NCBI RefSeq assembly: GCF_028769735.1
Contig: NC_088178.1
Span: 17,124,357-17,188,356 of the forward strand
From: Zonotrichia leucophrys gambelii
Lineage: Eukaryota; Chordata; Aves; Passeriformes; Passerellidae
Length of the DNA stretch: 64,000 nt
Reading direction: 5' to 3'
This document shows, piece by piece, positions 13,011 through 26,636 of this stretch (positions are counted from its first letter, which is position 1; each line of letters starts with the position of its first letter). A program made the position numbers and the translations under genes. The notes beneath the pieces are model-generated. The model ran no database searches. It worked only from the letters and a program-made list of their open reading frames with translations, and had not been told where the DNA came from.

Positions 13011-15148
13011 GTCAGTGATTTAAATGATAGTGGACCAATACCCTTAGAAGCTTAAAAACAGTGAACTCATTTTTGAAAAAGAGGCATGATAAATTTAAAT
13101 GGCATCTAGCTCAGATCTGAGGAGGAGCAAAGTCATGCATCAAAGATAATTGAAGGCACCCTTTGAAATGGGCTGAGGGGAGATGACTCTTGACCTTGGA
13201 TTGTTTGGAACTTGCAGCAATGCGCAGGGACTCCTCCATCATGACAAATGATTTGAGTTTCCATTAAGTGAGTCTCTGAGCATCGTTTATGCTGACTCCC
13301 TGATATTTCACTGCCAAGAGGTCAACTGCTGTATTTGAGCACAGATGAGAGTCACTTGAAGATGAATCCAGGGCTGGACACCTTGCAGAGAGCAGCACTT
13401 ACAGACTGTGTTAGTAGCAGAACTGAGGGTTTTTTTGCTGGATATTAGATGGATAGCTGTGATTGAAACTGCCACAGAATTGGACATCGTTGATGTCTGA
13501 GTAGAACCAATCCTGCCTGAAAATCAGAGCATGAATCAGTGATTTCTTGGCTCTTGACAAAGGATGTGATAATGACCAGACTGGATAGCAAGATCAGCTT
13601 CTTACTTGTTAGGATTCCAATCCACAAATGTTACCCAGGGCTGATGACTGAATAAAGTAGATACTTTTAAGTCTGAGAGAGACTGAAATTCAGCAGTGCC
13701 TATCGCTGTGAAAGCACAGTATCCTGAAAACCCAGAAACTATTTGATTTGCAGAGAATAAAATCGTATACTTTTGGAATGCAGAGGGTATTCTAATTGAG
13801 TATTAAGAACATAGATATCTAACCCTGGGGATTGTTGCAACAAGTTAATGGCCCACAAAGATTGTTTGTGAGAACACAGGAAACCTGGCCATTTTTCTCA
13901 GCTGCTGCTTAACCCAGTAACACAGGATTCTGTAAAGTGTGTGAACGTTGTGTGTTCCTAGAATCTGTGAACCTCTTGTTTTAACCAGTTGACGCTTGAC
14001 TGTTCATTGACTTTAGGGATTTAATCAAACCTTGGTGTTTCATTGCAAACTTAGGTCTTTTCCCCTGTAAATCAGACAAGTTTTGGCCATGTATACAAGT
14101 GTGGGCCAAATTTAAGTGTGAGATGTGGGATTTAGGATTCAGCTCTTTTTCTGCACATTTACATTGTTACTGATATCCCCCAAACTTTCTGCCCCAGTTT
14201 CCCAACTGAAAAATGGATGTGATAATGATTCTTTCTTGTCCCAATCTTTGTTTTTTGCTTTTTCATTTGTTTACTTGGTTTTGATTTTTTTTGAAGAGTA
14301 TATTTATTTTGCTCAAAACACATCTAAGTAACTTAAGGCAGTAAATAGTAAAATGCTTGCTGTCAAGAACTGAAAAGCTTTCATGATCTGTGAATGGAAA
14401 ATTTTCTTTTGACTTTTCCTTTTTGTTTCTATCACAAGGGATTTCTTAGGGAGGTATCAGTTTCCTGCACATGATAATTAAGATTCATATGACTAACTTG
14501 ACTTAAAATTCAGTAGAATGCTCATATAACCCTCTAGCGGTCCCCAAATCCTAGCTTATTAGTCTGAAATTGGCAAGTGGAAAATAGTAGAGAGAAAACT
14601 GGGACAGTTATGTTTAATATTAATGCAAAAAGATACAGAAGAACTATAGTGATAAAATAAAAATAAACTTTCTTTTCCTATGCAGTGGAAGTACCTCAGG
14701 CAAAAAAAGTTATCATAATACACAATGAGCTTAATTGAAATACAGACATAAACATTTAAAGATATTCCCGTTTTTAATGGTATAAAATATTCACTATAGT
14801 AATTTAATAAGACATTGATTGAAGAAATAGTTGGTTGTGAAATCTATTTTATAGTATTTCTATATAACTACAGGAAAAGAGTTCTCTCTCTTTTTATCTC
14901 TTTGACTAGATTAAAATATTTAATATATTTCTACCAGGAATAATTTGTATTTAAAACTGAAAGATAAGACAGACACCTTTAACAAATTAACTTTTAACAT
15001 AAGTAATGCTAGTATTTTAATAATCTCTTTCTTTTGTGTGGATGTTCTGAATAGGAAAATATAAGAAAAATGTTTACAGTTCAAAATCAGTTAAAACTTT
15101 GAGCATATATATCTATCTTAATTCATTGCTTACAAATATTGTATAGCA

Positions 15149-15184
15149 GTAATAGTAGTAGTAATAATAATAATACTAGTAATA
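15149..15184 (+). repeat. (AGT/AAT)n imperfect trinucleotide repeat
   Basis: About twelve trinucleotide units alternate between AGT and AAT, with one interruption near 15175. It is an ordinary imperfect microsatellite. Confidence 0.85.
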
Positions 15185-16476
15185 AACAATTCCAAGTAAT
15201 AATATATTTATCTGGATTTTAGTTGTATTTAAATGCAATTGTTGACATAAGAAAAATTGATGCCCTTTTCATTTGTTCTTTTAATCCCAACTTGAAGACC
15301 TTTGTGAGCATTTTTGTGGTTAATAATCTTTGCATTCATTTATGGATAGAAGTAAAGTCATATCCTGAATCTTTGAGAACATAAATATCCTTGTCAGAAA
15401 AAGAATTTCAGTGTTTTTACCAGTGAACTGAGGTTTTCTGGTTGGTAGGTTGGTTCTGCTACTTTCTTTTTCTTCTTACTTGTCTTCTGTTTTTGAAATG
15501 TTTCCAGTTAGTATATGGTCCTTGTAAAAATCACAGCATTTAGAATTTTAAAAATCTGTGCTACAATATTATCATAAAAAAATGCAAAATAAGAAATATT
15601 TCTAAAGAAGAAGCAGAAGTGTTTAGTGAATGCCATATAGTATTTAATTGCTTAGCTGGAGTTATTATTTCAATTCAATTTAGTATTTTAAAGTTTATGA
15701 TTTGCTAATGAGCTGCTTTGAGGAATTCTGAAAAAAAGTAACCCCTGCTTTAGCTTTTTATGCTGGCACAGGAATCAGCGTGCTTGAATATTACCCCCAG
15801 AATTTTTCTGCATTTTATTTCTAAATCCAGCCTTGGTAATATTCTGTGCTTTCTGTTCTCTCCCCTCATCCACATTCTGAGCTGCATACAGATCAAAGAT
15901 GATTGGAAAATTCTGTTAAGCATTTCATGTGTATATTGATGACCAAGACTCGGAATCTTTTGGTAAAAGCTGGGGACAGTGTGTTTGATGCTGAATAGTT
16001 GCATGTGGCAAGTGCTTTGAATCAAGTCAGAACTAAGAGGAAATGATCTGCAGCCCTCTGCTTGAGCACATGTTTAGGTGAGATTAAAAAAAAAAACCAT
16101 GAAAACAAATTGAAAGACTTTATTAGGCCTGAAAGTGGGAAGCAGATGTAAAGTTTAAGGTAGTAAGGCTTAAAATGCTCATGTAACTCTTCAGAAACAG
16201 ACATGTAATAAGACAAACAGGCATCTTTGAAATTAAAAGCCATTGTGATTTCAGTGTTGCCACTAAATCAATATCCTAGCCTAATTCACCAAAGCCACAG
16301 TAAGGAAAATGAAAAGAAATAGCGAAATTCTCTTCATGAGGTCAACCTGTCAAAGAAACTTATGCTACAATATGATTTTACGATTTTCAGTGGCTTACTG
16401 AACAATAGGTTTCTTTTATCTTTTGAAGGCTACAATAGGTCCCAAGAGAAATGAAACACTGCAAGCATGAAGGCTC

Positions 16477-16512
16477 TGTCACCAAAGAAAAGCTAATGTC
16501 ACCAAAGAAAAG
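16477..16512 (+). repeat. two-copy 20-bp tandem duplication
   Basis: A 16-base word beginning TGTCACCAAAG occurs at 16477 and again at 16497 with a period of 20. The second copy diverges after 16 bases. It looks like a small replication-slippage duplication. Confidence 0.85.
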
Positions 16513-17164
16513 TAAAATGAACTCTTAACAATGGATTAAATTTTTTCTTGACTAAATTCTCTCTTAATTTAAGGCGATGAAGCTATGGTAACCTCTTAAA
16601 CTCTGTTCTGTCCCATTTTGAAGGTGGAAGAAGTTTGGTTTCCAGTCTGTGACTGTCTTGTCTCCTTTTAGAAGAAAGATATTTTGATAAGGAGACGTCT
16701 TTGTCATCTGCTAGGCACCATGGGGAGAGAAATAGCATTCTTTAGGAAAAATGGAGTTATGAGCATAGACCCATCCTGTCTGAGGCATTTGTGACAGTCA
16801 TCGTGGTATGGCTACAAAAGATGGTCCTTTGTTCCATTAGAAATATTAAGATTTTATTTAGAGGGATGATGGTCAGCAAGGGTCAATGCACATGTGCTGG
16901 ATTGTAGAAAATCCGTAATGGTCTCTTTAGTACAGGGCTTTAAATAGTCTCCTCAGTAAAAATAGTTTTATAGTAGTTATTTCAGGAGAAATCTGTATTG
17001 TAATATTAGGACTAATTTAGCTGCCACTTAATTACTTAGTGGCTTAACATAGGCTCCCAGAGATGTAGGAAGTAGCTGTTAGGTATTGGTATTGTGTGAG
17101 ATCTGATCACTAAATTCTCCTGTTGATTGCACTAGAGAAATATTTATAGTAAAAAATTCTGAAA

Positions 17165-17545
17165 CTAAAAAAACAATTCATTAGCTCAGCACTTCATTTT
17201 TCATTCTCAGCACATCAGAAATGACCCCTCCCAATATGCCTACATTGAGCAATGCAATGTTACAACTGCAGCTATTGCCTCTTTCTGGTTGACTAAATCA
17301 GCTTCAGTGGAACATCACAATGATGTAGCTGTAATACTGAGAAAAAAGCTCTTCTGTACCTTACATGGAAATGCATTGCGCTTACAGTCACCTATTGTCA
17401 GGATTTCAGTTTGTCAAACACATAATGCTGCTTTTACTTCTTGTTAATTCTGTGTTGGATCTGGAGCTTGGTAATGAAAGCTGATAAATACATCTTCAGT
17501 AATCTTGCAAGAATGCTATCAGCAATTGCCTAGAAGTGCAACAGT
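17165..17545. promoter_or_regulatory. possible conserved non-coding element
   Basis: This stretch lacks homopolymer tracts and has an even base mixture unlike its neighbours. It contains paired-looking words (for example 'acatcacaatgatgt' near 17312) but no open frame of note. That texture is common in vertebrate conserved non-coding elements, but only an alignment can show conservation. This is a judgement by eye. Confidence 0.18.
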
Positions 17546-18439
17546 GGTAGTCCTGACTATGGTTGATTAGAAGGTGTAGGAGATTTTCTTCTGTTAGATA
17601 TTCATAAATAAAAAGGAACTTTACAGACCTTTTTATTTTAGGACCTCACCTAAATCCTCCTAAGATGAGTAAAAATCCTTCTGCTGATTTCAGTGGTAGG
17701 TGAGTAATTGGTTTGTAACTGCCCGAGTAGTTTTGGCTGAAGAAAAGAAGCTGGAAGGTTTAGCAACTATTGGAAAAAAATAATCTGATTAGAAGCCAGA
17801 CTTTCCTAAACAGTAGTACGGGATATAAAAATGAAAATTAGTTTTCAGATAATTATGAAGAAAAGTTTCCCAAATTCAGATAGGAAACGTGATTTGTGGC
17901 ATCCAGTGCAGTAGAACTGCACTGGAATAAATGAAACTGCTCTAGAATAAATGGTTGAATAGAAAAGAAATCTGCTTTAGGAAAAGAATAAAAATTCTTA
18001 TGTGTTATCAGTTCTTGGAAACACCCATTTTCTGAATAAATTGAAGCTAAGGAGGAGGAGTATATCTTGTATTATTTATTTGTGATTGTGAGGATGTCTC
18101 AGGGTGAAGGAGTAGTTTGTGTTGGCTGGCATATGTGGTTAACTAAGACACAGAAACTCCATTGTTTTCTTCTTGTGTAGGAAATGAGCAGCAGAGATTT
18201 ACAGGCACCTGGATGTTACAGGAGCAGTTTCACATAATCCCTGACAAAAGTGAAAACAATACCTAACCAGTCCTTAAGATCCAAGGAGGAGCAGAAAGAA
18301 CTTTAAAAATGCAACAGTAGTGGAGAGGTGATTTGACAAGTCTCAGTCAGAACCACAAAGATCATTCCTCTAACATTCGAGAAAATGAAACCTACTTGGA
18401 ACTCCTTCATCACCATGCATGTACCCTCAATTAAAGCAG
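17546..18439. other. AT-rich DNA without recognisable genes
   Basis: Nothing recognisable. A near repeat of a short word ending in 'gaataaatg' occurs at about 17926 and 17947, probably a local slippage duplication. Confidence 0.55.
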
Positions 18440-19030
18440 TGCCCCTGATAGCAGGCAGTATAATCTGCATTTTATTTCACTCATGAGCAAAATAACAAGT
18501 TACTCAGGCCTGCGGCACTCATGAGTGATATGGGCCGTGTAATATCCTCTCCATTGAGTTTCCTATTATTAAGTTTGAAATAAAGAGTTCAAAATTAACT
18601 GTGACAATGATTTTATCTAGTGTTGGCATCACCATTAGCTTCTGCAGTTTACTGCTAATAAAACTTTAAATTTGCTATTACTTGTAATAACCTTTTTGCC
18701 ACCTTAGCTGTAGAAATTAGACAAAGAACCCGGCCAAAACATGGCTAATGACATTTTCTGTTTGCACGGAGGAACTGACTAGAAATAATAGCTGTTATTT
18801 ATAAAGTGTTAATTCTATAAAGTACAATATTTCAGATTTCAGCTGATTAATTTGAAGCACTTGCTTCTTTTAACAGGCATCAGTGTTTCATGGTTCACAT
18901 ATTTAGCTGACCAACTTAATATGCAGTGTGTCAAATGGATCAGCATTCTCTCTCTGCAGCTGTCAGGCTGTTTTGAAAAACAGACACACAAGGCAGTAAA
19001 GGTAATTTCCTCTTTATGACGTACTGCCAA
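18440..19030. promoter_or_regulatory. possible conserved non-coding element
   Basis: This is a long stretch without low-complexity tracts, holding homeodomain-like cores (GCTAATGAC near 18742, CTGATTAATTTG near 18843) and a repeated CACTCATGAG-like word (about 18479 and 18516). It has no coding frame apart from a 63-codon frame on - that shows no domain. A regulatory role is inferred from texture only. Confidence 0.2.
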
Positions 19031-21160
19031 GATCTTCTGTTTAGAATGGAGGTTAATGAGGTAAAATCTTGAAATGCTTTCAGGTCCTAAAAATATTGCC
19101 CCAAAAGACCTTTTTAAGATGATATCTTGTCTTTCCTATACTGTTATAAACCAAGAAAAACTGCATTCAAGTCATAGTGTTAAGTTGTGGAACTAAAACC
19201 TGCATCTCAAATTTATTTTCCTTACAATCTTTGTTTATCCTTTTGACATATTTTATCAGCAATTGTTTCAAGCTTCCTAAGTGGAATTTGCAATAATTTC
19301 ATTGAGGTGAGGACTTGAGCATCTTTCATCTGACATAGTGACATCCAGAAGCACAGATTGTAAAATACCAATAAAACCACAAAATAATTAAGTATAGGCA
19401 GACCAATGAAGAGACAGCAGCAGAACACTCAAGCTGAAATGCAATAAGCCATTTAGATCCCCTTAGCTAGAGTTTTCTAAGAAAGCACAAAAATTCTGTA
19501 TTACTGCAGAGTCAGACACGTCCTAAAAGGGTTGCAGAGGGAGCAAGAACTCATGCAAAGTAACCAATAAGGGAATTGATTAATGATGGACATGAATCAA
19601 ACACCTCTTTTTCCATAGTTTTCACAGCTTGGAATACTGGCTTTGAGATATATGACTGTGTTTTTCTTTCAAGATGTATTTTCTTTTTTAGGATGGTCTC
19701 TTATTCCCTTTTAAATAATGTATCACTAGTTAATGCACCTATGCAGGGTGTGAATCTGACTTTTTACATACCTGCAATTTGACCCTTCTAGAGACAGATA
19801 TCTAGTAAGGCTGTTACAGTAAGTAAAAAACGCCAAACCCTGAAAAAACCCAACAAAAACACAAAAAGGGGGCTAAAAGACTGAATAAAAGAGAGCCGAG
19901 GAGAGCATAGCTCTTGTTACCTGGGGACTTGGGTGTTGCCAGGAAGAGAGGAAACTCTTGGTTTCAGTCTCTGCTCCATGGCAGACACAGCACTATGTGA
20001 CACTTGTTAAATACATGTAATTTTCAGGGCATAGACTGCTAGGTAGTGGTTCAGCTCCTAGAATGGAGAGTATTAAATGCGTACCATAAACAGAGGAAGG
20101 TCGTGTTCCTTCTTGTTGCTTTGCTCTGGCATAAGTAATCTTTAATTCTTCATTATGCATGTGGAACAACTCTAGAAGAGATAGTTTTTTTTCCCTTTTC
20201 TGCCTTCATTACAATGGGATGGTTGAGAAAATGTGCAGGGAAATTGGTGAAATTAATATGAATTCCATGAAGGACTGAAATGAATGGAATCAAGGATCTT
20301 CAGGACTACAGTGTCCTGAGTGCTAACTAAATATCTGTTGTCTTGATCATGCAGTGAAATTAGAACATCAGAAAATAACAGAGTTGTCAGGAGAGCAAGA
20401 GGAAGAAGTGAGATCTTAATGATGCTCATCATGTGCCTGCAGTTCTAATTTTGATTGCTTATTTCCTCTTTCCCTACTGACTCATCATTACTTCACAGGA
20501 ACCAGGCAGAAAGTAATGGACCATGGGAATAGCAAAAAGAAGTTAGTTTAATGAAAACTGACTAACACATGAACATATGAGTCAGGAAGAAGGATTCAGA
20601 TGACTGTGGAAGCTGATAGAGAGGAGAATGAAAGAACTGAGGGAGGAAGAGGCAGTACAGGGCTGAGATATTCTTATTTCTGCTAGTTTGTGTTATTGTC
20701 CTTTAAACTATACTTTGATTACCAGGGCAATTCAAAAGAGAAAAATTTCACTTACATGATCAAATCAGTTTTATTTTGTAGAAAAAAATTGTAGTGTACT
20801 CTTTGTCTCTGTTTCCTTCTTCCTTCCATCTCAGGATCCCAGCTTGGATTTTGTATATCATGTAAAGCTTCTTTCATTAATAAAAGCTTGAATTATGGCA
20901 GTTATAGCACCACCTTTTCAGAGTGCTTGGGCAGCAAGGAATGTCATGAATAAAATGCTAAAAATTTAGTGTTTTTGTAATTATTCATAGAAGTCAATAT
21001 AGGCAACTACAACTATTTCCTTAGTTGTTCTTCAGTCACAGTGACACCAGTCTATACATCAGTCAGATATTTTCTTTTAATGAAGAGATTTTTTGTGACC
21101 TGGTAAGAAAAGTAATGATAATTAAATTTATGCCATTTTTTCTATGTGTTTAAAAAAAGA
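19031..21160. other. AT-rich DNA without recognisable genes
   Basis: No supported gene or repeat. Two opposite-strand frames of 68 codons (19222-19428 on -, 19576-19782 on +) show no family signature. Confidence 0.55.
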
Positions 21161-21254
21161 ATGGATGTGGCACTCAGTGCCATGGTTTAGTTAAGGTGGT
21201 GTTAGGGCACAGGCTGGACTCAATGGGTCTCTTTGAAACCTAGTGATTCTGTGT
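21161..21254 (+). mobile_element. CR1 LINE 3'-end fragment
   Basis: The sequence follows the CR1 3' region in order: 'ggatgtggcactcagtgcc', 'atggtttagtt', 'ggtggtgtt', 'ggctggactcaatg', then 'cctagtgattctgtg' at the 3' end. The orientation is +. It is a severely 5'-truncated copy, about 94 bp, without coding sequence. Substitutions relative to the usual CR1 motif (for example 'gggtctctttgaaacc') indicate an old insertion. Recognition is from memory of the CR1 tail, not a database search. Confidence 0.85.
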
Positions 21255-24160
21255 GGGATCTTTCAGGTTTATTAGAAGTTTTCTAGCACTTTTTTTGCAA
21301 AATACATCTTGATCTTTGACAGATTTTTCTGAATGTTAAGTGATTAGATACAGATTGTGCCAATATATTATGATTTGATATGCTTTGGACATTATTTCAT
21401 CACCTTGAAGGCTGTGCTTTCAGAAATTATACTTTCAGCCAATCTCCTTTTAATTAGAAAAATGAATTTAAATTTTCTTTTTTTCCTTGCACAACTGAAA
21501 TTCTTGTTTTAAAATTACACTCCCTTTCCTCTGTCCTTCTGCCCTCTTTAATTTTTTTTGTGTATGTTTCAACCATGTGAGTATGTGCTACCTTAAATAC
21601 TTTACACAATCCTTTCATGATACATCTGCTAAAAAAAGGCTTCTGGGTTTCACCTTCAAGGACCATGGCCAGCTTAGCTTGGTGGCAAACATACTGGAGA
21701 ATTAATGTCATAATGAGGACAATTTTTTGATTGAGAGGCACTTAGAGACAGAATTGGATATAGAACAGCTTGAAATTCAAATTGAGGAGATATGAAAAGT
21801 AAACTTTCATCAAAATTGATGAAAGGCTGTCATTTAAAGAGAAGGCATTACTTCAAGTATCCCTGTCTGTGCAACAGTCCTCAGTGGGCGCTTGTGTCAT
21901 TTACTTCTGAGCCAGTGCAGTGGGGGAAGCCTCTGGGGAGGGAGGTGTGGGTTGTGATGTCCTCAGCACTCCAAGTGCAGTGGGAGGCCTGCAGTGCTGC
22001 TCTGGTCACTGCTTTGGCTGCTTTGAGTTCCCTTTCCCCTCCCTTCTCTAACTGGTCTGACCAGCTCTCTAGTTTCTAGATCTTTCCCTGGCCAGACAGG
22101 GCTGTTGTGAAATGTCTCATCTTCTCCTGGAGCTTTTATCCAGAGCAGCTGAATTTTGTGGTACCAGTAGAAAGAGAAGAAATTATGGAGGAAGAGAAAA
22201 AATATGAAAAATCTCCTTTCAGTACACCATTTCTTTTGACTAAATTAAAGTAGCCGTAGAAGTATGACTGTAGAAGCAGTAAACTCCCAGCTAATGACAG
22301 AAACAATTGTTTTAGTGTAACTTAATTATGTTAATTGATTTGACAACTTGAAAGAAAGGGGTTTTTGTATGGATGAGTGTTAGCTGGAGAGAATTCCTGT
22401 GGAGTGGAGACAGAAACTGCAATTTAGCACCAGTGCGTGGAGAGAGATCAGTAGGATGTACAGTAAGAGGACTGTAATGGGCCATAAAACTAATGTCTTT
22501 ATTGAGTCCATGATTTTTAGTATCCATTAGTTATTGAATTCCTGGATTAGCTCTGGAAGGTTTTCAGTAAATCTTGTGCATGGGTAAAGGCTGAAGGATC
22601 ATTGGGGAGGGGCCATTTTGTGAAAATGTTTTTCTGCTAATAACTGTATTCTTTCTTTTTAGTGATCATATGAATTTGGTTTGGCACAAAATATGTGAAT
22701 TGTTGTTTTAAATGGTTGCTATGAGGACACTGTCCTCATCAGTACAGAGTTCACTAGATGGTAAAATAACATCCCATACCATCACAGCTTGCCATAAAAT
22801 TCTATAAATCCAAAAACTACTCCAAGAGGCTTTTGGCATGGGCTCATTCTTGCTCATCCTGCTCTCAGATGCTGAATTTGTTGTAATGGCCAAATCTCCA
22901 AATATCCAGCAATTGTGTGCTATTAGAAAAGTGTTCTGAAGTACTCCAGAGAAATAAAAGTTCTAAGGAGAATTAATAGGTTTTATTTGAACTTTTATCA
23001 AATCTGTAAAAGAGGAAACAGATTCCCCAGTGAAGTATTATTAGACAGAACTGTTGGCAGAGGCAGCGTAACAGCACTGGCACGGACAGGTGCTGTTCTC
23101 CTCCACTGGCATGTGGCCTTGCCTCTTTCCTCAGCTCCCCTGGATCCCTCAGTGAGCTGAGGAAGCTCACTCAAATGCCAGAAGAATACTTAGATAGTTG
23201 ACTGTATTAGTTTTTTTCTGTCTTGAGCTGCATTGGCTCCTGCGTGGTTGGTGAACCCTGCAGGCAGTGAGAGGAAGGATGACAGGAGGGGCTGGGCACC
23301 AGCACAGCAGGGCAGCTTCAGCTGTGACCAGGTGTCGGGCCAGTTCAGGAATCTCATTGGGTTAGTCCATGGCATCAGCTCCTTGATTCATGGGCCAGCT
23401 GGAAGCCAGAGAGAGAAGGGAAGTACAAGCTGAGGAGCAGAGGAGTCAGCAGGAGGAGGTGTTTGAGAAGAGTGTGGTGGGCCATAACCAGTGTCTCACC
23501 TGGATCTGTGATAAGGTTATGAGTTTCAGTTTCTATGAACATCTTCTGAAGGTATTTTGTGGATCTCAGTGGTGTGTAGAAGTGGGAGCAATGCCTTTGA
23601 GTGTTTCTGAGTGCTAAAGGCTAAGCCACCAGAAAGAGAAAGCTGTAAAAGCGTTAGCTTGCAAAGACTGCTAGGAGCTTAACATGCAATCCTTTGCCAT
23701 TGTAAGCAGGAACTGAGGGAAAATCCCACACTTTTTTACCTTAGAGGACATTTCATTAATGCTGTCCCTTAGCAGCTTCAACAGAAATTGATCTTCTGAA
23801 GTTTTTTGTTTGTTCTGAAAGGTTCACATGGCAAAAACTGCTGACAGATCAACACACTGAACAGTCTTTTGAGAACTGGTAGGCAAAATTTTTCTCAAAT
23901 GTTGTCTTTTGAAAAGTCATCTTTCTGCTCAGAGATGGCAGCTAGTCTATTGGCTATGAAATATAACTGGCTGCATTATTGCAACAAATCAGGCTTCTGG
24001 TGGTAGGCAGAGGAAACACAAACTTGTATATACAGTCTCAGCTCTTGGAGAAATTGTCAGCATTTAAGGGAGACTGGATTGCTGTCATGACATGAAACAT
24101 TATTATTCCTATTATAGCTGGTGACATCCAAAGATTGCTCATCTTTTTATTAAAATTAAA

Positions 24161-24212
24161 GAAAAAACCAAAAACAACAACAAAAAACCCCAAACCACCA
24201 AACCCAAAACAC
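24161..24212 (+). repeat. A/C-rich low-complexity tract
   Basis: About 50 bases made almost only of A and C, with C-runs of two to four inside A-runs. Read on the other strand it gives the Phe/Gly/Val-rich frames at 24038-24381, which are therefore not genes. Confidence 0.85.
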
Positions 24213-26616
24213 TGCAAGAACAATTAAATAAAAATAAAGTAAGGGTCATGAGAATGAAGGATATTTGAAATGTAAAGCAGCTATAAGGAATTACGTTGTA
24301 TTTTCCTGACTCTTGAGATAGCCTGAAATAATAGTCCTGAATAAAAGTGTGTTTTCCAGGCAGCTCAGCTTTAATTCCCAAGTCCTATTACTTGATTGCC
24401 TTTGTCCAACACAAAGCTGCAGTGACTTCCTGGTGGAGAGGCAGAGACAGACAGGACCTTTTGACACCTGTAGGCACTTCCCAGTGAGTAGCTGCCGGGC
24501 CCATTCTGTTAATTTCCACTTTTAAAAGCGAGAATGAAAACTATGTGCTTGAAGTAGAAGTATGTTCCTGAAAGCATAGATCTGAATGAGAGAGGTGTTA
24601 GCATTTATATCTCTTAGATAAGCCCTTTGGTCATAACCCTGAAGAATCTTAAAATCATGATTTTAAAATACCATAGGAAAACTATTTTAGATAGACTTCA
24701 GGAACATAGGTCATAGGAAGCCAATGCTATCATGTTGTAATAAGAGTATCTTCACAACTTATTTTCCTTTCCGTATTGCTGCTAGATTTATAGCATTATA
24801 AGCTACCAGAACAATGAGTGTGTCTGTGTTTAAAATACAAACTTTGCTGCGTAATGACTTACCACTAAATCCTAATGGATTTTTGTTTTGTTTCATTTCA
24901 TTTTGTGGCTCATTTCTTGTTCTGTACTCCCAAAGATCTTCAACTCTGTGCTTTCTTTCTGAGTCAGGAATGAATTTTTAAAATAAGCACTTGTACTGTG
25001 AACCATAAAGCAAAATAGAGAGATGGAATCAAAAGAACATAAATTACTTTTAGTATTCTGCAAAGAAACTTTCATTTTGCTTTTCCTGTTGTTCTGGAAC
25101 TATGGAAATCAATACTGAGCCATATATTCTGAAGGCAGGTTGTCTGTGAATGGGGTGCTTGCAGCAGTGAGCTCTGAAGGGGTTACTTTTGCCCTGCCTG
25201 ACACAAACCTGCAGTTCTTTGCGCTAAGTGTCCCCATGAAACTACGTTTTAGCTGCACCTATCCATCTCAATGGCTGTTACTTTTTACTGTTTCAGACTG
25301 CTATCTTTTAGTATGGATTCACTGATAGATCAATATGACACAAGCAAGATAAAGGGCAGCTAGATGTACATGTCTATTATAAGCTTGGGATGTTAGAAAG
25401 CGTTTTTTGGGGGATAGAAAGCATATGGCATCCACCAGAAGCCTCATAAATGCTACTTTCCTGTTAAGTAAACCCAAGTTTCCTTTTAGTTTCTCTCCAA
25501 CTTTACTGCCTGAACATTTTTATTTTGAGATCCTCCTGGCCCTTCTACGCCATTGAATTGAGGAAAATAGATTTGAAAGGGGAGAGTAGAAGTTGCTGTG
25601 AGAAAGAGGTAGTAGATGGGAGTCCATACTGTAACAAGAGAAAATTGCAGTATGCGTGCTCTGCTATAAACTTTATTATAAGCCAAGGTAAAACTTGACA
25701 GTTTTAAACTGACAGCATAAAAATAAAGAAAAGTATGGGTTCTGTGAGGAGACTTTGAAACTTCTGAGAACAGGTGGAAATTGCCAAAATAAAATTTCTC
25801 CTATGAAGCTGTCCAAAAGAATAAAGAAATACCCTGGGGCCACTTTTTGATCTGGATAGGAGGGAAAGCTTTGTGGGTCTGTAAGACCAGGTGCTGGCAG
25901 GAACAGATTATTGGGTGCACCACAGACCACATCTGCCCGGGGCTGCAGGCACTGCCTACGAAGGCTGCTCTCCTAGAGCTCTTTGGTTCCCTTGAGGGTC
26001 AGAAAAATACAGAATTAACTTTGAAGCTTTTCATGAAATTAGGATGTATATGAAAGTTTCCTTTAATATTGGTTCCTTCACAGGAATACATGCTTAGCAA
26101 CCTGGCTTCATGAAATATTCAAAAAATCTCTATGAAATTCCTTTCAGTTTCTTGAAATTGGCAACAGTTGGAAAAATGATTGTCAGGGAACACACATACA
26201 CAGCAACTATGATAAAATTCTGTTGCTAATATGTATAATATTGTCCCCCATCAAACCAAGTTTCCATTTTTACATAAGTTTGACACGAATTTTTGCCTTG
26301 CGCTTTACTGTCTATGTTTTACTTCTCAATTTGAGATGAAACCCATTAAACTGTGGACTCACAGCTGAAGAAATGCTGAGGAACAGGATGTTTATATGTT
26401 TTCACTTGTAGCTCTGCTTTCCTGGAATTGTAACCATAAAATGAAGCATCAGTACTAGAGCAATAAATGTAGGATAAATTGTCTTGCTAAAAATAGTTTG
26501 CTTTGGAGAAAATTTGTCCTTAGTCATAGCTGGATAGTACAGCACCGTGTTCATTTTGAGTGAGTTCAAAGAAGCATGATGCATGAAGACAGTTTAAAAC
26601 ATTCTTTATTTTCTTC

Positions 26617-26636
26617 TGAAAGGTGTTCACCTTTCA
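26617..26636. repeat. short inverted repeat, 9-bp arms
   Basis: TGAAAGGTG and CACCTTTCA flank a 2-nt centre. It is a small near-perfect palindrome of unknown meaning. Confidence 0.8.

Larger units (their letters stand above)
11993..17164. other. AT-rich DNA without recognisable genes
   Basis: No supported gene. The part from about 13080 to 13900 has fewer A/T tracts and an even base mixture. It contains an AATAAA-like 'aataaaat' near 13757, but no splice or coding structure that I can defend; a lncRNA exon or old LTR is possible but unproven. The 91-codon and 73-codon frames on - at 15750-16243 have no recognisable domain. Confidence 0.55.

Noticed and set aside
13080..13900. Possible LTR or lncRNA exon
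   Set aside because: Composition differs slightly from the surroundings and an AATAAA-like word is present, but no LTR ends, primer-binding site or splice pattern could be defended.
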